Source: Streptomyces sp. NP-1717 (GTDB taxonomy: Bacteria; Actinomycetota; Actinomycetes; Streptomycetales; Streptomycetaceae). Taken from it: a DNA stretch of 64,000 nt. The notes beneath the pieces were generated by a model. The model did not search any database. It was not told the DNA's origin and was given only the letters and a program-made list of their open reading frames with translations. Positions within the stretch are counted from its first letter, which is position 1. Each line of letters begins with the position of its first letter. The DNA is taken from positions 1 to 64,000 of the forward strand of contig NZ_JAAPBF010000005.1 of assembly GCF_022695985.1 (NCBI RefSeq), written 5' to 3'. Below, piece by piece: positions 24,538 to 34,800 of this stretch. The position numbers and the translations under genes are program-made.

Positions 24538-25568
24538 TGACCGAGACGATACGACCGCCGGTGCTCGACAAGGAGCGCGACGACGATCACCCGCTGAGCC
24601 GGCTGAAGTTCATCCGGTGGAGCGACTTCTCGCTGGTGCCGGTGATCCTGGTGCTGATGGTGATCGGCTTCATCGTCTCGCCGGTCTTCCTCACCTCCAA
24701 CAACCTGATCAGCGTCGTCCAGCAGTCGTCCGAACTGAGCCTGCTGGTGCTCGGCCAGGCGCTGATCCTGATCTGCGGCCGGATGGACCTGTCGCTGGAG
24801 TCGACCATCGGCATCGCGCCGGTCATCGCCATGTGGATGGTGCTGCCGTCCGAGGGCGGCCGGTTCGCGGGCCTCGACATCCTGCCCGTCTGGGCGGCCA
24901 TCCCGGCGTGTCTGCTGGTCGGCCTGATCGTCGGCGTGATCAACGGCTTCCTGATCCTGAAGCTCCGGGTCAACGGCTTCATCGCCACCCTCGGCATGCT
25001 CACCATGCTCCGCGGCCTCCAGATCGGCATCACCGAGGGCAAGTCGATCACCGACGTCCCGGAGTCCTTCCGCTACCTCGGCAAGACCGACTGGCTGGGG
25101 GCACCCGCCGCCGTCTGGATCTGTCTCGCGCTGTTCGCCGTCGGCGGTGCCTCGCTCGCGTGGCTGCGGCACGGACGCTCGCTGTACGCCATCGGCGGCA
25201 ACCCGGAGGCGGCGCGCGCCGCCGGTGTCCGGGTCGACCGCATCACCTGGATCGTGCTCGCCATCGGCGGTGTCCTCGCGGCCTTCGCCGGCATCCTCTA
25301 CACCGGGCACTACGGCTCCGTCGCCGCCACCCAGGGCAACGGCTGGATCTTCCAGGTCTTCGCCGCCGCCGTGATCGGCGGCATCAGCCTCAAGGGCGGG
25401 CGCGGCACGCTCTTCGGCGCGCTGACCGGTGTGCTCACGCTCCAGCTGGTGGTGAACGTGATGACGCTCGGCGGGGTGCCCGCGCTCTGGAACCAGTTCC
25501 TGAACGGCGCGATCATCATCGTCGCCCTGGTCATCTCCCGGTTCGCGAGCGGCGAGAAGCAGGACTGA
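24537..25568 (+). CDS. Sugar ABC transporter permease
   Basis: This 343-residue integral membrane protein is of the RbsC/AraH family and forms the import channel as a dimer. About eight to ten hydrophobic segments are visible, beginning near residue 30 (VPVILVLMVIGFIVS). The family blocks GQALILICGRMDLSLES, GVINGFLI, TLGMLTMLRGL, GGNPEAARAAGV and FQVFAAAVIGGISL are present. ATG 24537 overlaps the ATPase stop by one base. It is the last gene of the operon, followed by a very strong hairpin at 25618-25672. Confidence 0.9.
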   Translation: MTETIRPPVLDKERDDDHPLSRLKFIRWSDFSLVPVILVLMVIGFIVSPVFLTSNNLISVVQQSSELSLLVLGQALILICGRMDLSLESTIGIAPVIAMWMVLPSEGGRFAGLDILPVWAAIPACLLVGLIVGVINGFLILKLRVNGFIATLGMLTMLRGLQIGITEGKSITDVPESFRYLGKTDWLGAPAAVWICLALFAVGGASLAWLRHGRSLYAIGGNPEAARAAGVRVDRITWIVLAIGGVLAAFAGILYTGHYGSVAATQGNGWIFQVFAAAVIGGISLKGGRGTLFGALTGVLTLQLVVNVMTLGGVPALWNQFLNGAIIIVALVISRFASGEKQD

Positions 25569-25617
25569 CCGCCGGTCCGCGGCTCTGCGTGCCGGCCCGC
25601 CGGCGAGGCGGACCGGC

Positions 25618-25672
25618 ACGGACACGGGCCTGGCCGGGGCGGATCCTTCGCCCCGGCCAGGCCCGTGTCCGT
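25618..25672. terminator. 24-bp perfect hairpin, two-way terminator
   Basis: Bases 25618-25641 pair without mismatch with 25649-25672 around the 7-base loop GATCCTT. It lies between the convergent permease and regulator genes and isolates the sugar-acid operon from its regulator. Confidence 0.88.
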
Positions 25673-25694
25673 CAGCCCTGCGTCCCCCGCCGTG

Positions 25695-26366
25695 TCAGAG
25701 GGTCGAGCGCAGCCACTGCTCCACGCTCGCCACATGCACCGTCGCCCACGACCTGGCCGCCTCCGCGTCCCGGTCGCGCAGCGCGGCCAGGATCGCCCGG
25801 TGCTCGTGCAGGGTCCGGCTGACCGCGTCCTCCTGCGTCAGCCCGCGCCACACCCGGGCCCGGGTCGTCGGCCCTGACAGACCGTCGAGCAGTGAGCAGA
25901 GCACCGAGTTGCCCGAGGTCTGCACGATGCCGCGGTGGAACTCCAGATCGGACGCGACCAGTTCCTCCACCGAGGGGTCCTCGCCGAGCGCGTCCAACTG
26001 CTCGCCGAGCGCGTCCAGTTCGGAGTCCTTGATCCGGGAGGCGGCCATCGCCGTCGCGGCCGGCTCCAGGATGCGCCGTACCGCCAGGAACTCCAGCACC
26101 GTGTCGTCCCGGTGGAAATCCACCACGAAACTCAGTGCTTCGAGGAGCAGTTGGGGATCGAGACTGGTGACGTAGGTCCCGTCGCCCTGCCGTACGTCCA
26201 GAATGCGGATCAGCGACAGGGCGCGTACCGCCTCACGCAGTGAATTGCGCGACAGGCCCAGTTCGGCGGCGAGCTCGCTCTCCTTGGGAAGGCGGTCCCC
26301 CGGGCGTAGCGCGCCCGAGACGATCATTCCCTTGATCTTCTCGATGGCCTCGTCGGTGACAGCCAT
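25695..26366 (-). CDS. GntR/FadR-family regulator of the sugar-acid operon
   Basis: This 223-residue regulator has a winged helix-turn-helix at about 8-70 (RLPKESELAAELGLSRNSLREAV) described here only by position, and an FCD ligand domain with DLEFHRGIVQTSGN. ATG 26366 is preceded by GGAGG. Longer in-frame starts lie upstream of the operator and are less likely. The palindrome at 26378-26392 sits immediately before its ribosome-binding site, and a close match lies in the promoter of the operon at 19757. The regulator therefore probably represses both itself and the operon until the sugar acid or keto-deoxy acid binds. Confidence 0.87.
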   Translation of the reverse strand: MAVTDEAIEKIKGMIVSGALRPGDRLPKESELAAELGLSRNSLREAVRALSLIRILDVRQGDGTYVTSLDPQLLLEALSFVVDFHRDDTVLEFLAVRRILEPAATAMAASRIKDSELDALGEQLDALGEDPSVEELVASDLEFHRGIVQTSGNSVLCSLLDGLSGPTTRARVWRGLTQEDAVSRTLHEHRAILAALRDRDAEAARSWATVHVASVEQWLRSTL

Positions 26367-26377
26367 GGGCGACCTCC

Positions 26378-26392
26378 ATACATCCGATGTAT
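26378..26392. promoter_or_regulatory. Perfect palindrome, autoregulatory operator
   Basis: ATACATCCGATGTAT is a perfect 7+1+7 palindrome just upstream of the regulator's ribosome-binding site. Its match at 19708-19722 in the sugar-acid operon promoter marks it as the probable binding site of this FadR-type regulator. Confidence 0.72.
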
Positions 26393-26608
26393 CGGCCTCC
26401 ATTATGCGTCTCCCCACGCGCCCGGCGCCCCGTTCCGCCGGAGTTCTCCACGACGGACGGTGCCGGGACCGCCACACCCGGCCCCGGCACCGTCCCGGAA
26501 CGAGTACGTCCAGTACGAGCACGATCCTCCGCCTTGCGATCGCACGCACCAGACGCCGCGAGCCCCGCCCTTCGGGCGGACGGCGCTACTTTCGAAACAC
26601 GGCCTGGC

Positions 26609-28222
26609 TCAGCCGCTCCGCCCGCTCAGCAACTCCTCGACCCGGGCGCGGATCGCGTCCGTGTCGAGCCCCCGGATCGTCAGCGTCGTCCGCCGGCGCA
26701 GCACGTCGTCCGCCGTCTCCGCCCACTCGTGGTCCCGCGCGTACACGACCTGCGCCCAGATCTCCGGTGCGTCGGGATGGATACGCTCGCCCAGCTCCGG
26801 CCGCTCGTACGCCAGCCGGGCGATGTCGAAGGCCAGCGAACCGTAGTGCCTGGCCAGATGGTGCGCCGTGTCCCGCGCGATGCCGTCGCCGTGCGCCCCG
26901 CCGTCGATCAGCAGCCGGTGCGTCACCGCCTGCGGATTGGAGATGCCGGGCAGCGGCAGCATCTTCGGCAGCCGCGACGTCGGCTCGATGTCCGAGCCGA
27001 GCGGACGGCCCGGCAGGGTCTCCAGCTTGTCCAGCACCGTACGGCCGATATGGCGGAACGTCGTCCACTTGCCGCCCGCCACCGACAGCATGCCGCCACT
27101 GCCCTCGGTGACGACCGTCTCCCGCTTCGCGGTCGACGTGTCACCGGGACCGCCGGGCAGCACCCGCAGACCGGCGAACGAGTACGTCATCAGCTCTCGC
27201 GAGAGCTGCTGGTCCCGGACGGAGAGCGACGCCTCGTCCAGGATCTGGTGGATGTCCGCGTCGGTGACGGCGACGTCCGCCGGATCGCCCTCGTACACCT
27301 CGTCCGTCGTACCGAGCAGCAGCATGTCCTCCCAGGGGAGGGCGAAGGTGATGCGGTACTTGTCGATCGGTGTCGCGAGCGCCGCGTTCCACGGGGCGGT
27401 GCGCCGCAGCACCAGGTGTGCGCCCTTGGAGAGCCGGATGGACGGCTCGGACCGGGGGTCCTCCAGCCTGCGCAGATGGTCGACCCACGGACCGGTGGCG
27501 TTCAGTACGAGCCGGGCGTCGACCCCGAACTCCGTGCCGTCCATACCGTCCTTGAGGTCGGCGCCCGTCACCCGGCCGCCGGTGAACCGCAATCCGGTCA
27601 CCTGGGCGTGGTTGAGGACGGCGGCCCCCGACTCGACGGCCGCGCGGACCGTCATGACGGCCATCCGCGCGTCGTTCATCTGGTCGTCGCCGTAGACCGC
27701 CACGGCCCGCAGATTGTCCGTACGCAGTTCGGGCACCGCGCGCCGCGCCTTGGCGGGGCTCAGCAGATGCCCGACGCCGTCGCCGAAGGCGGACAGCGCC
27801 GAGTACGCGAAGACCCCGGCGCCCAGCTTGGCCGCGCTGTGCGGCCCGTTCTTGTAGACGGGCAGATAGAACGTGAGCGGGTTCGCCAGATGGGGCGCCA
27901 CGCGGCGGGAGACCGCGCGGCGCTCGAAGTGGTTCTCGGCGACCAGCCGCACATCCCCGGTCTGGAGATAGCGCAGACCGCCGTGGAGCAGCTTGGAGGA
28001 GGCGGAGGACGTGGCGCCCGCGAAGTCGCCCCCGTCCACCAGGGCCACCCGCAGTCCCGACTGGGAGGCATGCCAGGCGGTGGAGATGCCCAGGATGCCG
28101 CCACCGATGACCAGCAGGTCGTAGGTGGCGCGGGACAACTGCTCACGGGTCTCGGCACGGCTCGGGAGTGAACCGCCGGCCGGGTGCGTGCCCAGCGCGG
28201 GACTGCTGTGAAGGGTGGTCAT
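26609..28222 (-). CDS. glpD: Glycerol-3-phosphate dehydrogenase (FAD)
   Basis: GlpD oxidises glycerol 3-phosphate to dihydroxyacetone phosphate at the membrane, passing electrons to quinone. The 537-residue protein has the FAD-binding LLVIGGGILGISTAW near residue 36 and SSASSKLLHGGLRYL. The substrate-domain block SIRLSKGAHLVL and SVAGGKWTTFRHIG precede a C-terminal helical domain. ATG 28222 lies 31 bases after the glpK stop. It is the third gene of the glpF-glpK-glpD unit, equivalent to the gyl operon of S. coelicolor. Confidence 0.93.
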   Translation of the reverse strand: MTTLHSSPALGTHPAGGSLPSRAETREQLSRATYDLLVIGGGILGISTAWHASQSGLRVALVDGGDFAGATSSASSKLLHGGLRYLQTGDVRLVAENHFERRAVSRRVAPHLANPLTFYLPVYKNGPHSAAKLGAGVFAYSALSAFGDGVGHLLSPAKARRAVPELRTDNLRAVAVYGDDQMNDARMAVMTVRAAVESGAAVLNHAQVTGLRFTGGRVTGADLKDGMDGTEFGVDARLVLNATGPWVDHLRRLEDPRSEPSIRLSKGAHLVLRRTAPWNAALATPIDKYRITFALPWEDMLLLGTTDEVYEGDPADVAVTDADIHQILDEASLSVRDQQLSRELMTYSFAGLRVLPGGPGDTSTAKRETVVTEGSGGMLSVAGGKWTTFRHIGRTVLDKLETLPGRPLGSDIEPTSRLPKMLPLPGISNPQAVTHRLLIDGGAHGDGIARDTAHHLARHYGSLAFDIARLAYERPELGERIHPDAPEIWAQVVYARDHEWAETADDVLRRRTTLTIRGLDTDAIRARVEELLSGRSG

Positions 28223-28253
28223 GGTGTCTCCTCACTCGGACGAAACGCCTGGG

Positions 28254-29807
28254 TCAGCTCTCGTCGTCCTCGTCCACCCAGGCCTTGGTGCGCTCGACGG
28301 CCTTGAGCCAGTTCTTGTACTCGCGCTCGCGCTTCGCCGGGTCCATGTCCGGCGTCCACTCCGCGGCCCGGCGCCAGTTGGCCCGCAGCGCGTCGGTGTC
28401 CGGCCAGAAGCCGACCGCGAGCCCGGCGGCGTACGCGGCGCCCAGACAGGTGGTCTCGGCGACCATCGGCCGTACGACGGGCGCGTCGAGCACGTTGGAG
28501 AGCGTCTGCATCAGCAGGTTGTTGGCGGTCATACCGCCGTCGACCTTCAGGGACGTCAGCTCGACCTTGGAGTCCTTGGTCATGGCGTCGCTGATCTCAC
28601 GGGTCTGCCAGGCCGTGGCCTCCAGCACCGCGCGGGCGAGGTGCGCCTTGGTGACGTAGCCGGTGAGACCGGCGATCACACCGCGGGCGGCCGAGTCCCA
28701 GTGCGGTGCGAACAGCCCGGAGAACGCCGGGACGAAGTACGCGCCGCCGTTGTCCTCCACCGAGGAGGCCAGCGTCTCGATCTCGGGGGCGGAGTTGATC
28801 AGGCCGAGCTGGTCGCGCATCCACTGCACCAGCGCGCCGGTGACCGCGATGGCGCCCTCCAGCGCGTACACCGCCGGCTCGTCGCCGATGCGGTAACCGA
28901 CCGTGGTCAGCAGCCCGTTGTAGGAGTTGACCGGCTTGTGGGCGGTGTTCATCAGCATGAACGTGCCCGTGCCGTACGTCGACTTGGCCTCACCCTCCGC
29001 GAAGCAGGTCTGGCCGAACAGGGCCGCCTGCTGGTCACCGAGCGCCGAGGCGACCGGAATCCCGTTCAGCGGGCCGCCCTTGGCCGTTCCGTACACCTCG
29101 GAGGAGGAACGGATCTTCGGGAGCATCGCCATCGGGACACCGATGGAGTTGCAGATCTTCGGGTCCCACTCCAGCGTGTCGAGGCGCATGAGCATGGTGC
29201 GGGAGGCGTTGGTGACGTCCGTGACATGGACGCCGCCCTCGACACCGCCGGTCAGGTTCCAGATGACCCAGGTGTCCATGGTGCCGAAGAGGATCTCGCC
29301 GTTCTCGGCGCGCTCGCGCAGTCCCTCGACGTTGTCCAGGAGCCAGCGGGCCTTCGGGCCGGCGAAGTAGGTCGCCAGCGGCAGCCCGGTGTCGCGCCGG
29401 AACCGGTCCTGGCCGACGTTGCGGCCCAGCTCCTTCACGAGCGAGCTGGTGCGGGTGTCCTGCCAGACGATGGCGTTGTGGACGGGCTCACCGGTCTTCT
29501 TGTCCCAGAGCATGGTGGTCTCGCGCTGGTTGGTGATCCCGATCGCCAGGACGTCGGCCTTGGTGATGCCGGCCTTCTCGATGGCGTTCGCCACGACTTC
29601 CTGGACGTTGGTCCAGATCTCCTTGGCGTCGTGCTCGACCCAGCCCGGCTTCGGGAAGATCTGCCGGTGTTCCTTCTGGTCGACGGCGACGATGCGCCCG
29701 TCGACGTCGAAGACGATGCAGCGGCTGGACGTCGTGCCCTGGTCGATGGCCGCGATGAACGGTCCCGTTCCGTGGGAGGAAGTCCCGGTGCTCTGTGCGT
29801 CACTCAC
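28254..29807 (-). CDS. glpK: Glycerol kinase
   Basis: GlpK phosphorylates glycerol to glycerol 3-phosphate with ATP, trapping it in the cell. The 517-residue enzyme is a FGGY kinase. The N-terminal [18 protein letters not shown] begins at about residue 17, [10 protein letters not shown] and [10 protein letters not shown] follow, and the second domain has [10 protein letters not shown] and the FGGY signature [18 protein letters not shown] 29807 has AGGAG nine bases upstream. It lies 46 bases after glpF and is probably cotranscribed with it under GylR control. Confidence 0.94.
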   Translation of the reverse strand: MSDAQSTGTSSHGTGPFIAAIDQGTTSSRCIVFDVDGRIVAVDQKEHRQIFPKPGWVEHDAKEIWTNVQEVVANAIEKAGITKADVLAIGITNQRETTMLWDKKTGEPVHNAIVWQDTRTSSLVKELGRNVGQDRFRRDTGLPLATYFAGPKARWLLDNVEGLRERAENGEILFGTMDTWVIWNLTGGVEGGVHVTDVTNASRTMLMRLDTLEWDPKICNSIGVPMAMLPKIRSSSEVYGTAKGGPLNGIPVASALGDQQAALFGQTCFAEGEAKSTYGTGTFMLMNTAHKPVNSYNGLLTTVGYRIGDEPAVYALEGAIAVTGALVQWMRDQLGLINSAPEIETLASSVEDNGGAYFVPAFSGLFAPHWDSAARGVIAGLTGYVTKAHLARAVLEATAWQTREISDAMTKDSKVELTSLKVDGGMTANNLLMQTLSNVLDAPVVRPMVAETTCLGAAYAAGLAVGFWPDTDALRANWRRAAEWTPDMDPAKREREYKNWLKAVERTKAWVDEDDES

Positions 29808-29853
29808 GGTGTCAACTCCTGCTCGGTGCGGAGGGCGGAGGAAAGGCGTGGGC

Positions 29854-30645
29854 CTACTTGAAGGCCACGTTGTAGAGACCGGCCGCGGCGGCGCCGCCGA
29901 TGAGCGGAGCGACGACCGGGATCCAGGCGTACGTCCAGTCGGAGCCGCCCTTGTTGGGCAGCGGCAGCAGCGCGTGGACGATACGGGGCCCGAGGTCGCG
30001 TGCCGGGTTGATCGCGTATCCGGTGGGGCCACCGAGCGACAGACCGATGCCCACCACGACCAGCGAGGTGATCAGCACGCCCAGGACACCGAGGCCGTTG
30101 CCCTCGTCGTTCAGCCCCTGGGTGAGGATCGCGATCACCAGGGCGAACGTGGCGATGATCTCGGTGAGTACGTTCTGCACGGTGTGCCGGATCTCCGGGC
30201 CCGTCGAGAAGATGCCGAGCACGGGACCGGCCTTGGGCGCGGTCTTCTGGTCGACCAGCCCCTCGACCGCGGGCTGCGCGGCGAGGATCTCCGGGTCGGT
30301 CAGATGGGCCTTGAACTGGCCCATGTACGTCACCCAGACCAGGAAGGCGCCGATCGCGGCACCGAGCAGCTCGCTCGCCATGTAGAGCGGCACATCGCTC
30401 CACTCCGTTCCGCCGGATATCGCGAGGCCGAGGGTGACGGCAGGGTTCAGATGGGCGCCCGAGACGCCGGCCGCGAGGTAGGCACCGGTCAGGACGGCGA
30501 AGCCCCACCCGAAGCTGATGGCGACCCAGCCCGCGGCGTGCGACTTCGAGCGTTTGAGGACGACGCCCGCGACCACGCCACCACCGAGCAGGATCAGGAG
30601 AGCGGTACCTACGGTCTCGCCTATGAAGATGTCGAAGTGTGACAC
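29854..30645 (-). CDS. glpF: Glycerol uptake facilitator (aquaglyceroporin)
   Basis: This 263-residue MIP-family channel lets glycerol cross the membrane by diffusion. Six membrane helices and two half-helices are expected. The two pore motifs are HLNPAVT in the first half and AINPARD in the second, with the trailing Asp typical of glycerol channels. GTG 30645 has GGAG nine bases upstream. It is the promoter-proximal gene of the glycerol operon, and a GylR-type site lies about 120 bases upstream. Confidence 0.92.
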   Translation of the reverse strand: MSHFDIFIGETVGTALLILLGGGVVAGVVLKRSKSHAAGWVAISFGWGFAVLTGAYLAAGVSGAHLNPAVTLGLAISGGTEWSDVPLYMASELLGAAIGAFLVWVTYMGQFKAHLTDPEILAAQPAVEGLVDQKTAPKAGPVLGIFSTGPEIRHTVQNVLTEIIATFALVIAILTQGLNDEGNGLGVLGVLITSLVVVGIGLSLGGPTGYAINPARDLGPRIVHALLPLPNKGGSDWTYAWIPVVAPLIGGAAAAGLYNVAFK

Positions 30646-30766
30646 CCAAGACTCCTTCGTCCAGGGGAAGGCGGACCAGCGGCTCCCACCGATGGTCCGA
30701 GCCCTCAGGTGAGGGCGTTGCCGGCCTCTGGCCTTGTCGTGCACACATGTTGACCCGTCGATCAAT

Positions 30767-30790
30767 GTTCGACAATGCCGACCGCTGAAC
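30767..30790. promoter_or_regulatory. Candidate GylR site before glpF
   Basis: Read on the minus strand, GTTCAGC, a spacer and GCATTGTCGAAC occupy this segment. The block GCATTGTCGAAC recurs before gylR at 31663-31679. A shared sequence in front of both transcription units fits binding by GylR. Confidence 0.6.
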
Positions 30791-30872
30791 GGCAGTGTCA
30801 TCCTGGGATGAAGGAGTCGTCAAGGGTCCTGTCGCCGGAACCTTGTTCCCTTCCGATCATCGGCCATGCGAC

Positions 30873-31637
30873 TCAAAACCGCCCGGCGCCGACATCCCTG
30901 GACACCGAACGGGCACATTCGCGCACCGCCGTGATCAGCTCCGAACGAATCTCGCCGTCATCGCACAGTCGTTCCACCGCGCCGGTGAGAGCTATGGCCC
31001 CGACGGGCATCCGCCGCCTGTCATGGATCGGCGCGGCCACCGCGGCCACCCCCTCCCAGGTCTCCTCGACATCCGTCGCCCACCCCCGCGACCTGGTGAC
31101 CTCGAGAATCTCCTCGAACTGCTCCAGATCGGTGACGGTGCGCCCGGTCAGGGGCTCGCGGGCGCCTCTGACGGCCTCGCCGCGGGCCACCGGGTCGTAC
31201 GCCGCCAGCACCTTCCCCAGGGCCGTGGAGTGCAGCGGCTGCATGGCGCCCACCTCCAGCACCTGCCGGCTGTCGTCCGGCCGGAAGACGTGGTGCACGA
31301 TCAGTACGCCCTCCAGGTGCAGCACGCCCAGGTGCACGCTCTCACCGCTGGACCGCGCCAGATCGTCCGTCCACACCAGGGCACGGGACCGCAGCTCGTG
31401 GACGTCCAGATAGCTGTTGCCGAGCCGCAGCAGCTCCGCCCCCAGCTGATAGCGGCCCGACGCGGCGTCCTGCTCCACGAACCCCTCCTCCTGGAGGGTC
31501 CGCAGGATGCCGTGCGCCGTCCCCTTGGCCAGCCCGAGCGAGGAGGCGATGTCGGACAGGCCGAGCCTGCGCTCGCCGCCCGCGAGAAGCCGCAGCACCG
31601 CCGCCGCGCGCTGGAGCGACTGGATGCTCTTCGCCAT
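30873..31637 (-). CDS. gylR: IclR-family regulator of the glycerol operon
   Basis: GylR represses the glycerol operon and its own gene in Streptomyces. The 254-residue protein has an N-terminal winged helix-turn-helix (IQSLQRAAAVLRLL and LGLSDIASSLGLAKGTAHG, about 4-45) and an IclR effector domain. That domain includes GAMQPLHSTALGKVLAAY and WATDVEETWEGVAAVAAPI. ATG 31637 fits the family length. It lies directly upstream of glpF on the same strand. The candidate operator at 31663-31679 sits in its promoter. Confidence 0.93.
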   Translation of the reverse strand: MAKSIQSLQRAAAVLRLLAGGERRLGLSDIASSLGLAKGTAHGILRTLQEEGFVEQDAASGRYQLGAELLRLGNSYLDVHELRSRALVWTDDLARSSGESVHLGVLHLEGVLIVHHVFRPDDSRQVLEVGAMQPLHSTALGKVLAAYDPVARGEAVRGAREPLTGRTVTDLEQFEEILEVTRSRGWATDVEETWEGVAAVAAPIHDRRRMPVGAIALTGAVERLCDDGEIRSELITAVRECARSVSRDVGAGRF

Positions 31638-31662
31638 CGGCCCGGACCTCCCTGACGCAGTC

Positions 31663-31679
31663 GTTCGACAATGCTGAAC
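31663..31679. promoter_or_regulatory. Candidate GylR site before gylR
   Basis: Read on the minus strand the segment is GTTCAGCATTGTCGAAC, an imperfect palindrome 26 bases before the gylR start codon. It shares GCATTGTCGAAC with the site before glpF, which supports autoregulation. Confidence 0.6.
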
Positions 31680-31858
31680 AATATCGGCCCATGCCGACTC
31701 CGTGTTACGGACAACCGGATTGCGACAAAGGCCGACGCGCGACCGTCCGCCCCGTGAAACACCCCGCCGCCGCGGGCCGGGCACCGCTACCCTGGCCGGG
31801 TGCCCCTTCCACCGGAAGGCGCAAAGCCGACAGCCGTCGCAGCCCCGGGAGTATTTAC

Positions 31859-34800
31859 ATGGCCCCGTCCTCCAGCGTTTCCGCCGACAGCCGGACCCGA
31901 GTCGAAGCCCTCCGCGAGGCACTCGCCACGCGCGTGGTGGTGGCCGACGGGGCGATGGGCACGATGCTTCAGGCACAGGATCCGACGATGGAGGACTTCC
32001 AGGATCTGGAGGGCTGCAACGAGATCCTGAACGTGACCCGCCCCGACATCGTCCGCTCCGTCCACGAGGAGTACTTCGCGGTCGGCGTCGACTGCGTCGA
32101 GACGAACACCTTCGGTACGAACTTCGCCGCGCTGGCCGAGTACGACATCCCCGAGCGCGTCCACGAACTCTCCGAGGCCGGTGCCCGTATCGCCCGCCAG
32201 GTCGCCGACGAGTTCACCGTCTCGACCGGACAGCAGCGCTGGGTACTGGGCTCGATGGGCCCGGGGACCAAGCTGCCCACCCTGGGGCACGTCGACTACG
32301 TGACCCTGCGCGACGCCTACCAGCTCAACGCCGAGGGCATGATCGCCGGCGGCGCCGACGCCCTGCTGGTGGAGACGACCCAGGATCTCCTCCAGACGAA
32401 GGCCGCCGTCCTCGGAGCCCGCCGCGCCCTGGACAGCACCGGCGCGAACCTGCCGATCATCTGCTCCGTGACGGTCGAGACGACGGGCACGATGCTGCTC
32501 GGCTCCGAGATCGGCGCGGCGCTGACGGCGCTGGAGCCGCTGGGCATCGACATGATCGGTCTGAACTGCGCGACCGGCCCGGCGGAGATGAGCGAGCACC
32601 TGCGCTATCTGGCCCGCCACTCACGTATCCCCCTCTCCTGCATGCCCAACGCCGGACTGCCCGTCCTCGGCAAGGACGGCGCGCACTATCCGCTGACCGC
32701 GGGTGAGCTCGCGGACGCGCAGGAGAACTTCGTCCAGGAGTACGGCCTCTCCCTGGTCGGCGGCTGCTGCGGAACGACCCCGGAGCATCTGCGCCAGGTC
32801 GTGGAGCGGGTGCGGGGCACGGCCGTCACCGAGCGGGTGGCGCGCCCGGAGCCGGGGGCGGCCTCGCTGTACCAGTCGGTGCCGTTCCGGCAGGACACGT
32901 CGTACCTGGCGATCGGCGAGCGCACCAACGCGAACGGGTCGAAGAAGTTCCGTGAGGCCATGATCGAGGGCCGCTGGGACGACTGCGTCGAGATGGCGCG
33001 GGCCCAGATCCGAGAGGGCGCGCACCTGCTCGACCTGTGTGTCGACTACGTGGGCCGTGACGGTGTCGCGGACATGGCGGAGCTCGCGGGCCGGTTCGCC
33101 ACCGCCTCCACGCTGCCGATCGTGCTGGACTCCACCGAACTGCCGGTGCTCCGGGCCGGGCTGGAGAAGCTCGGTGGGCGCGCGGTCATCAACTCGGTGA
33201 ACTACGAGGACGGTGACGGGCCCGAGTCGCGGTTCACGAAGGTCACCGAACTGGCCGTCGAGCACGGTGCCGCGCTGATCGCCCTGACGATCGACGAGGA
33301 GGGCCAGGCCCGCACCCCCGAACACAAGGTCGCGATCGCCGAGCGGCTGATCGCGGACCTGACCGGCAACTGGGGCGTGCACGAGTCGGACATCCTGATC
33401 GACACCCTCACCTTCACGATCTGCACGGGGCAGGAGGAGTCGCGGAAGGACGGCATCGCGACGATCGAGGCGATCCGTGAGCTGAAGAAGCGCCACCCCG
33501 AGGTCCAGACGACCCTCGGTCTGTCGAACATCTCCTTCGGCCTCAACCCCGCCGCCCGCATCGTCCTCAACTCCGTCTTCCTCGACGAGTGCGTGAAGGC
33601 TGGGCTGGACTCGGCGATCGTGCACGCCTCGAAGATCCTGCCGATCGCGAGGCTGGACGAGGAGCAGGTCAAGGTCGCACTCGACCTCGTCCACGACCGG
33701 CGCGCAGAGGGCTACGACCCGCTCCAGAAGCTCATGGAGCTGTTCGAGGGCGTCAACACCAAGTCGATGAAGGACGGACGGGCCGAGGAACTGCTCGCGC
33801 TGCCGCTGGACGAGCGGCTGGAGCGGCGGATCATCGACGGCGAGAAGAACGGCCTGGAGGACGACCTCACCGCCGCCCTGGAGACCCGGCCGGCCCTGGA
33901 GATCGTCAACGACACCCTGCTGAACGGCATGAAGGTCGTCGGCGAGCTGTTCGGCTCCGGCCAGATGCAGCTGCCGTTCGTCCTCCAGTCCGCCGAGGTG
34001 ATGAAGAAGGCCGTCGCCTTCCTCGAACCCCACATGGAGAAGACGGACGACGAGGGGAAGGGCACCATCGTCCTGGCCACCGTCCGGGGCGACGTGCACG
34101 ACATCGGGAAGAACCTGGTCGACATCATCCTGTCCAACAACGGCTACACGGTGGTCAATCTCGGCATCAAGCAGCCCGTCTCCGCCATCCTCGAAGCCGC
34201 CGAGGAGCACCGGGCCGATGTGATCGGCATGTCGGGGCTGCTGGTGAAGTCGACGGTGATCATGAAGGAGAACCTTCAGGAGCTGAACCAGCGCAAGCTG
34301 GCGGCCGACTTCCCCGTCATCCTCGGCGGCGCCGCCCTCACCCGCGCCTACGTCGAGCAGGACCTGCACGAGATCTACGAGGGCGAGGTCCGCTACGCCC
34401 GCGACGCGTTCGAGGGACTGCGGCTGATGGACGCTCTGATCGGCATCAAGCGCGGTGTCCCCGGGGCCGTACTCCCGGAGCTGAAGCAGCGCCGCGTGAA
34501 ACCGGTCGCGACGGCGGTCGTGGAGGAGGCGCCCGAGGAAGGCACCGTCCGCTCCGACGTGTCGACCACCAACCCGGTCCCGGAGCCGCCGTTCTGGGGC
34601 ACCCGCGTCATCAAGGGCATCCAGCTGAAGGAGTACGCCTCCTGGCTGGACGAAGGCGCCCTCTTCAAGGGGCAGTGGGGGCTGAAGGAGGCCCGCAAGG
34701 GCGGACCGTCGTACGAGGAACTGGTCGAGTCGGAGGGCCGGCCGCATCTGCGGGGCTGGCTGGACAAGCTCCACACCGACAACATGCTGGAAGCGGCCGT

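Noticed and set aside
26387-28171. Long plus-strand open frame opposite glpD
   Set aside because: It has no recognisable domain and mirrors the codon positions of glpD.
31682-31858. Cobalamin riboswitch before metH
   Set aside because: The leader has no recognisable B12-box or the paired elements around it, and it is short. Regulation by cobalamin may exist, but I cannot see it.
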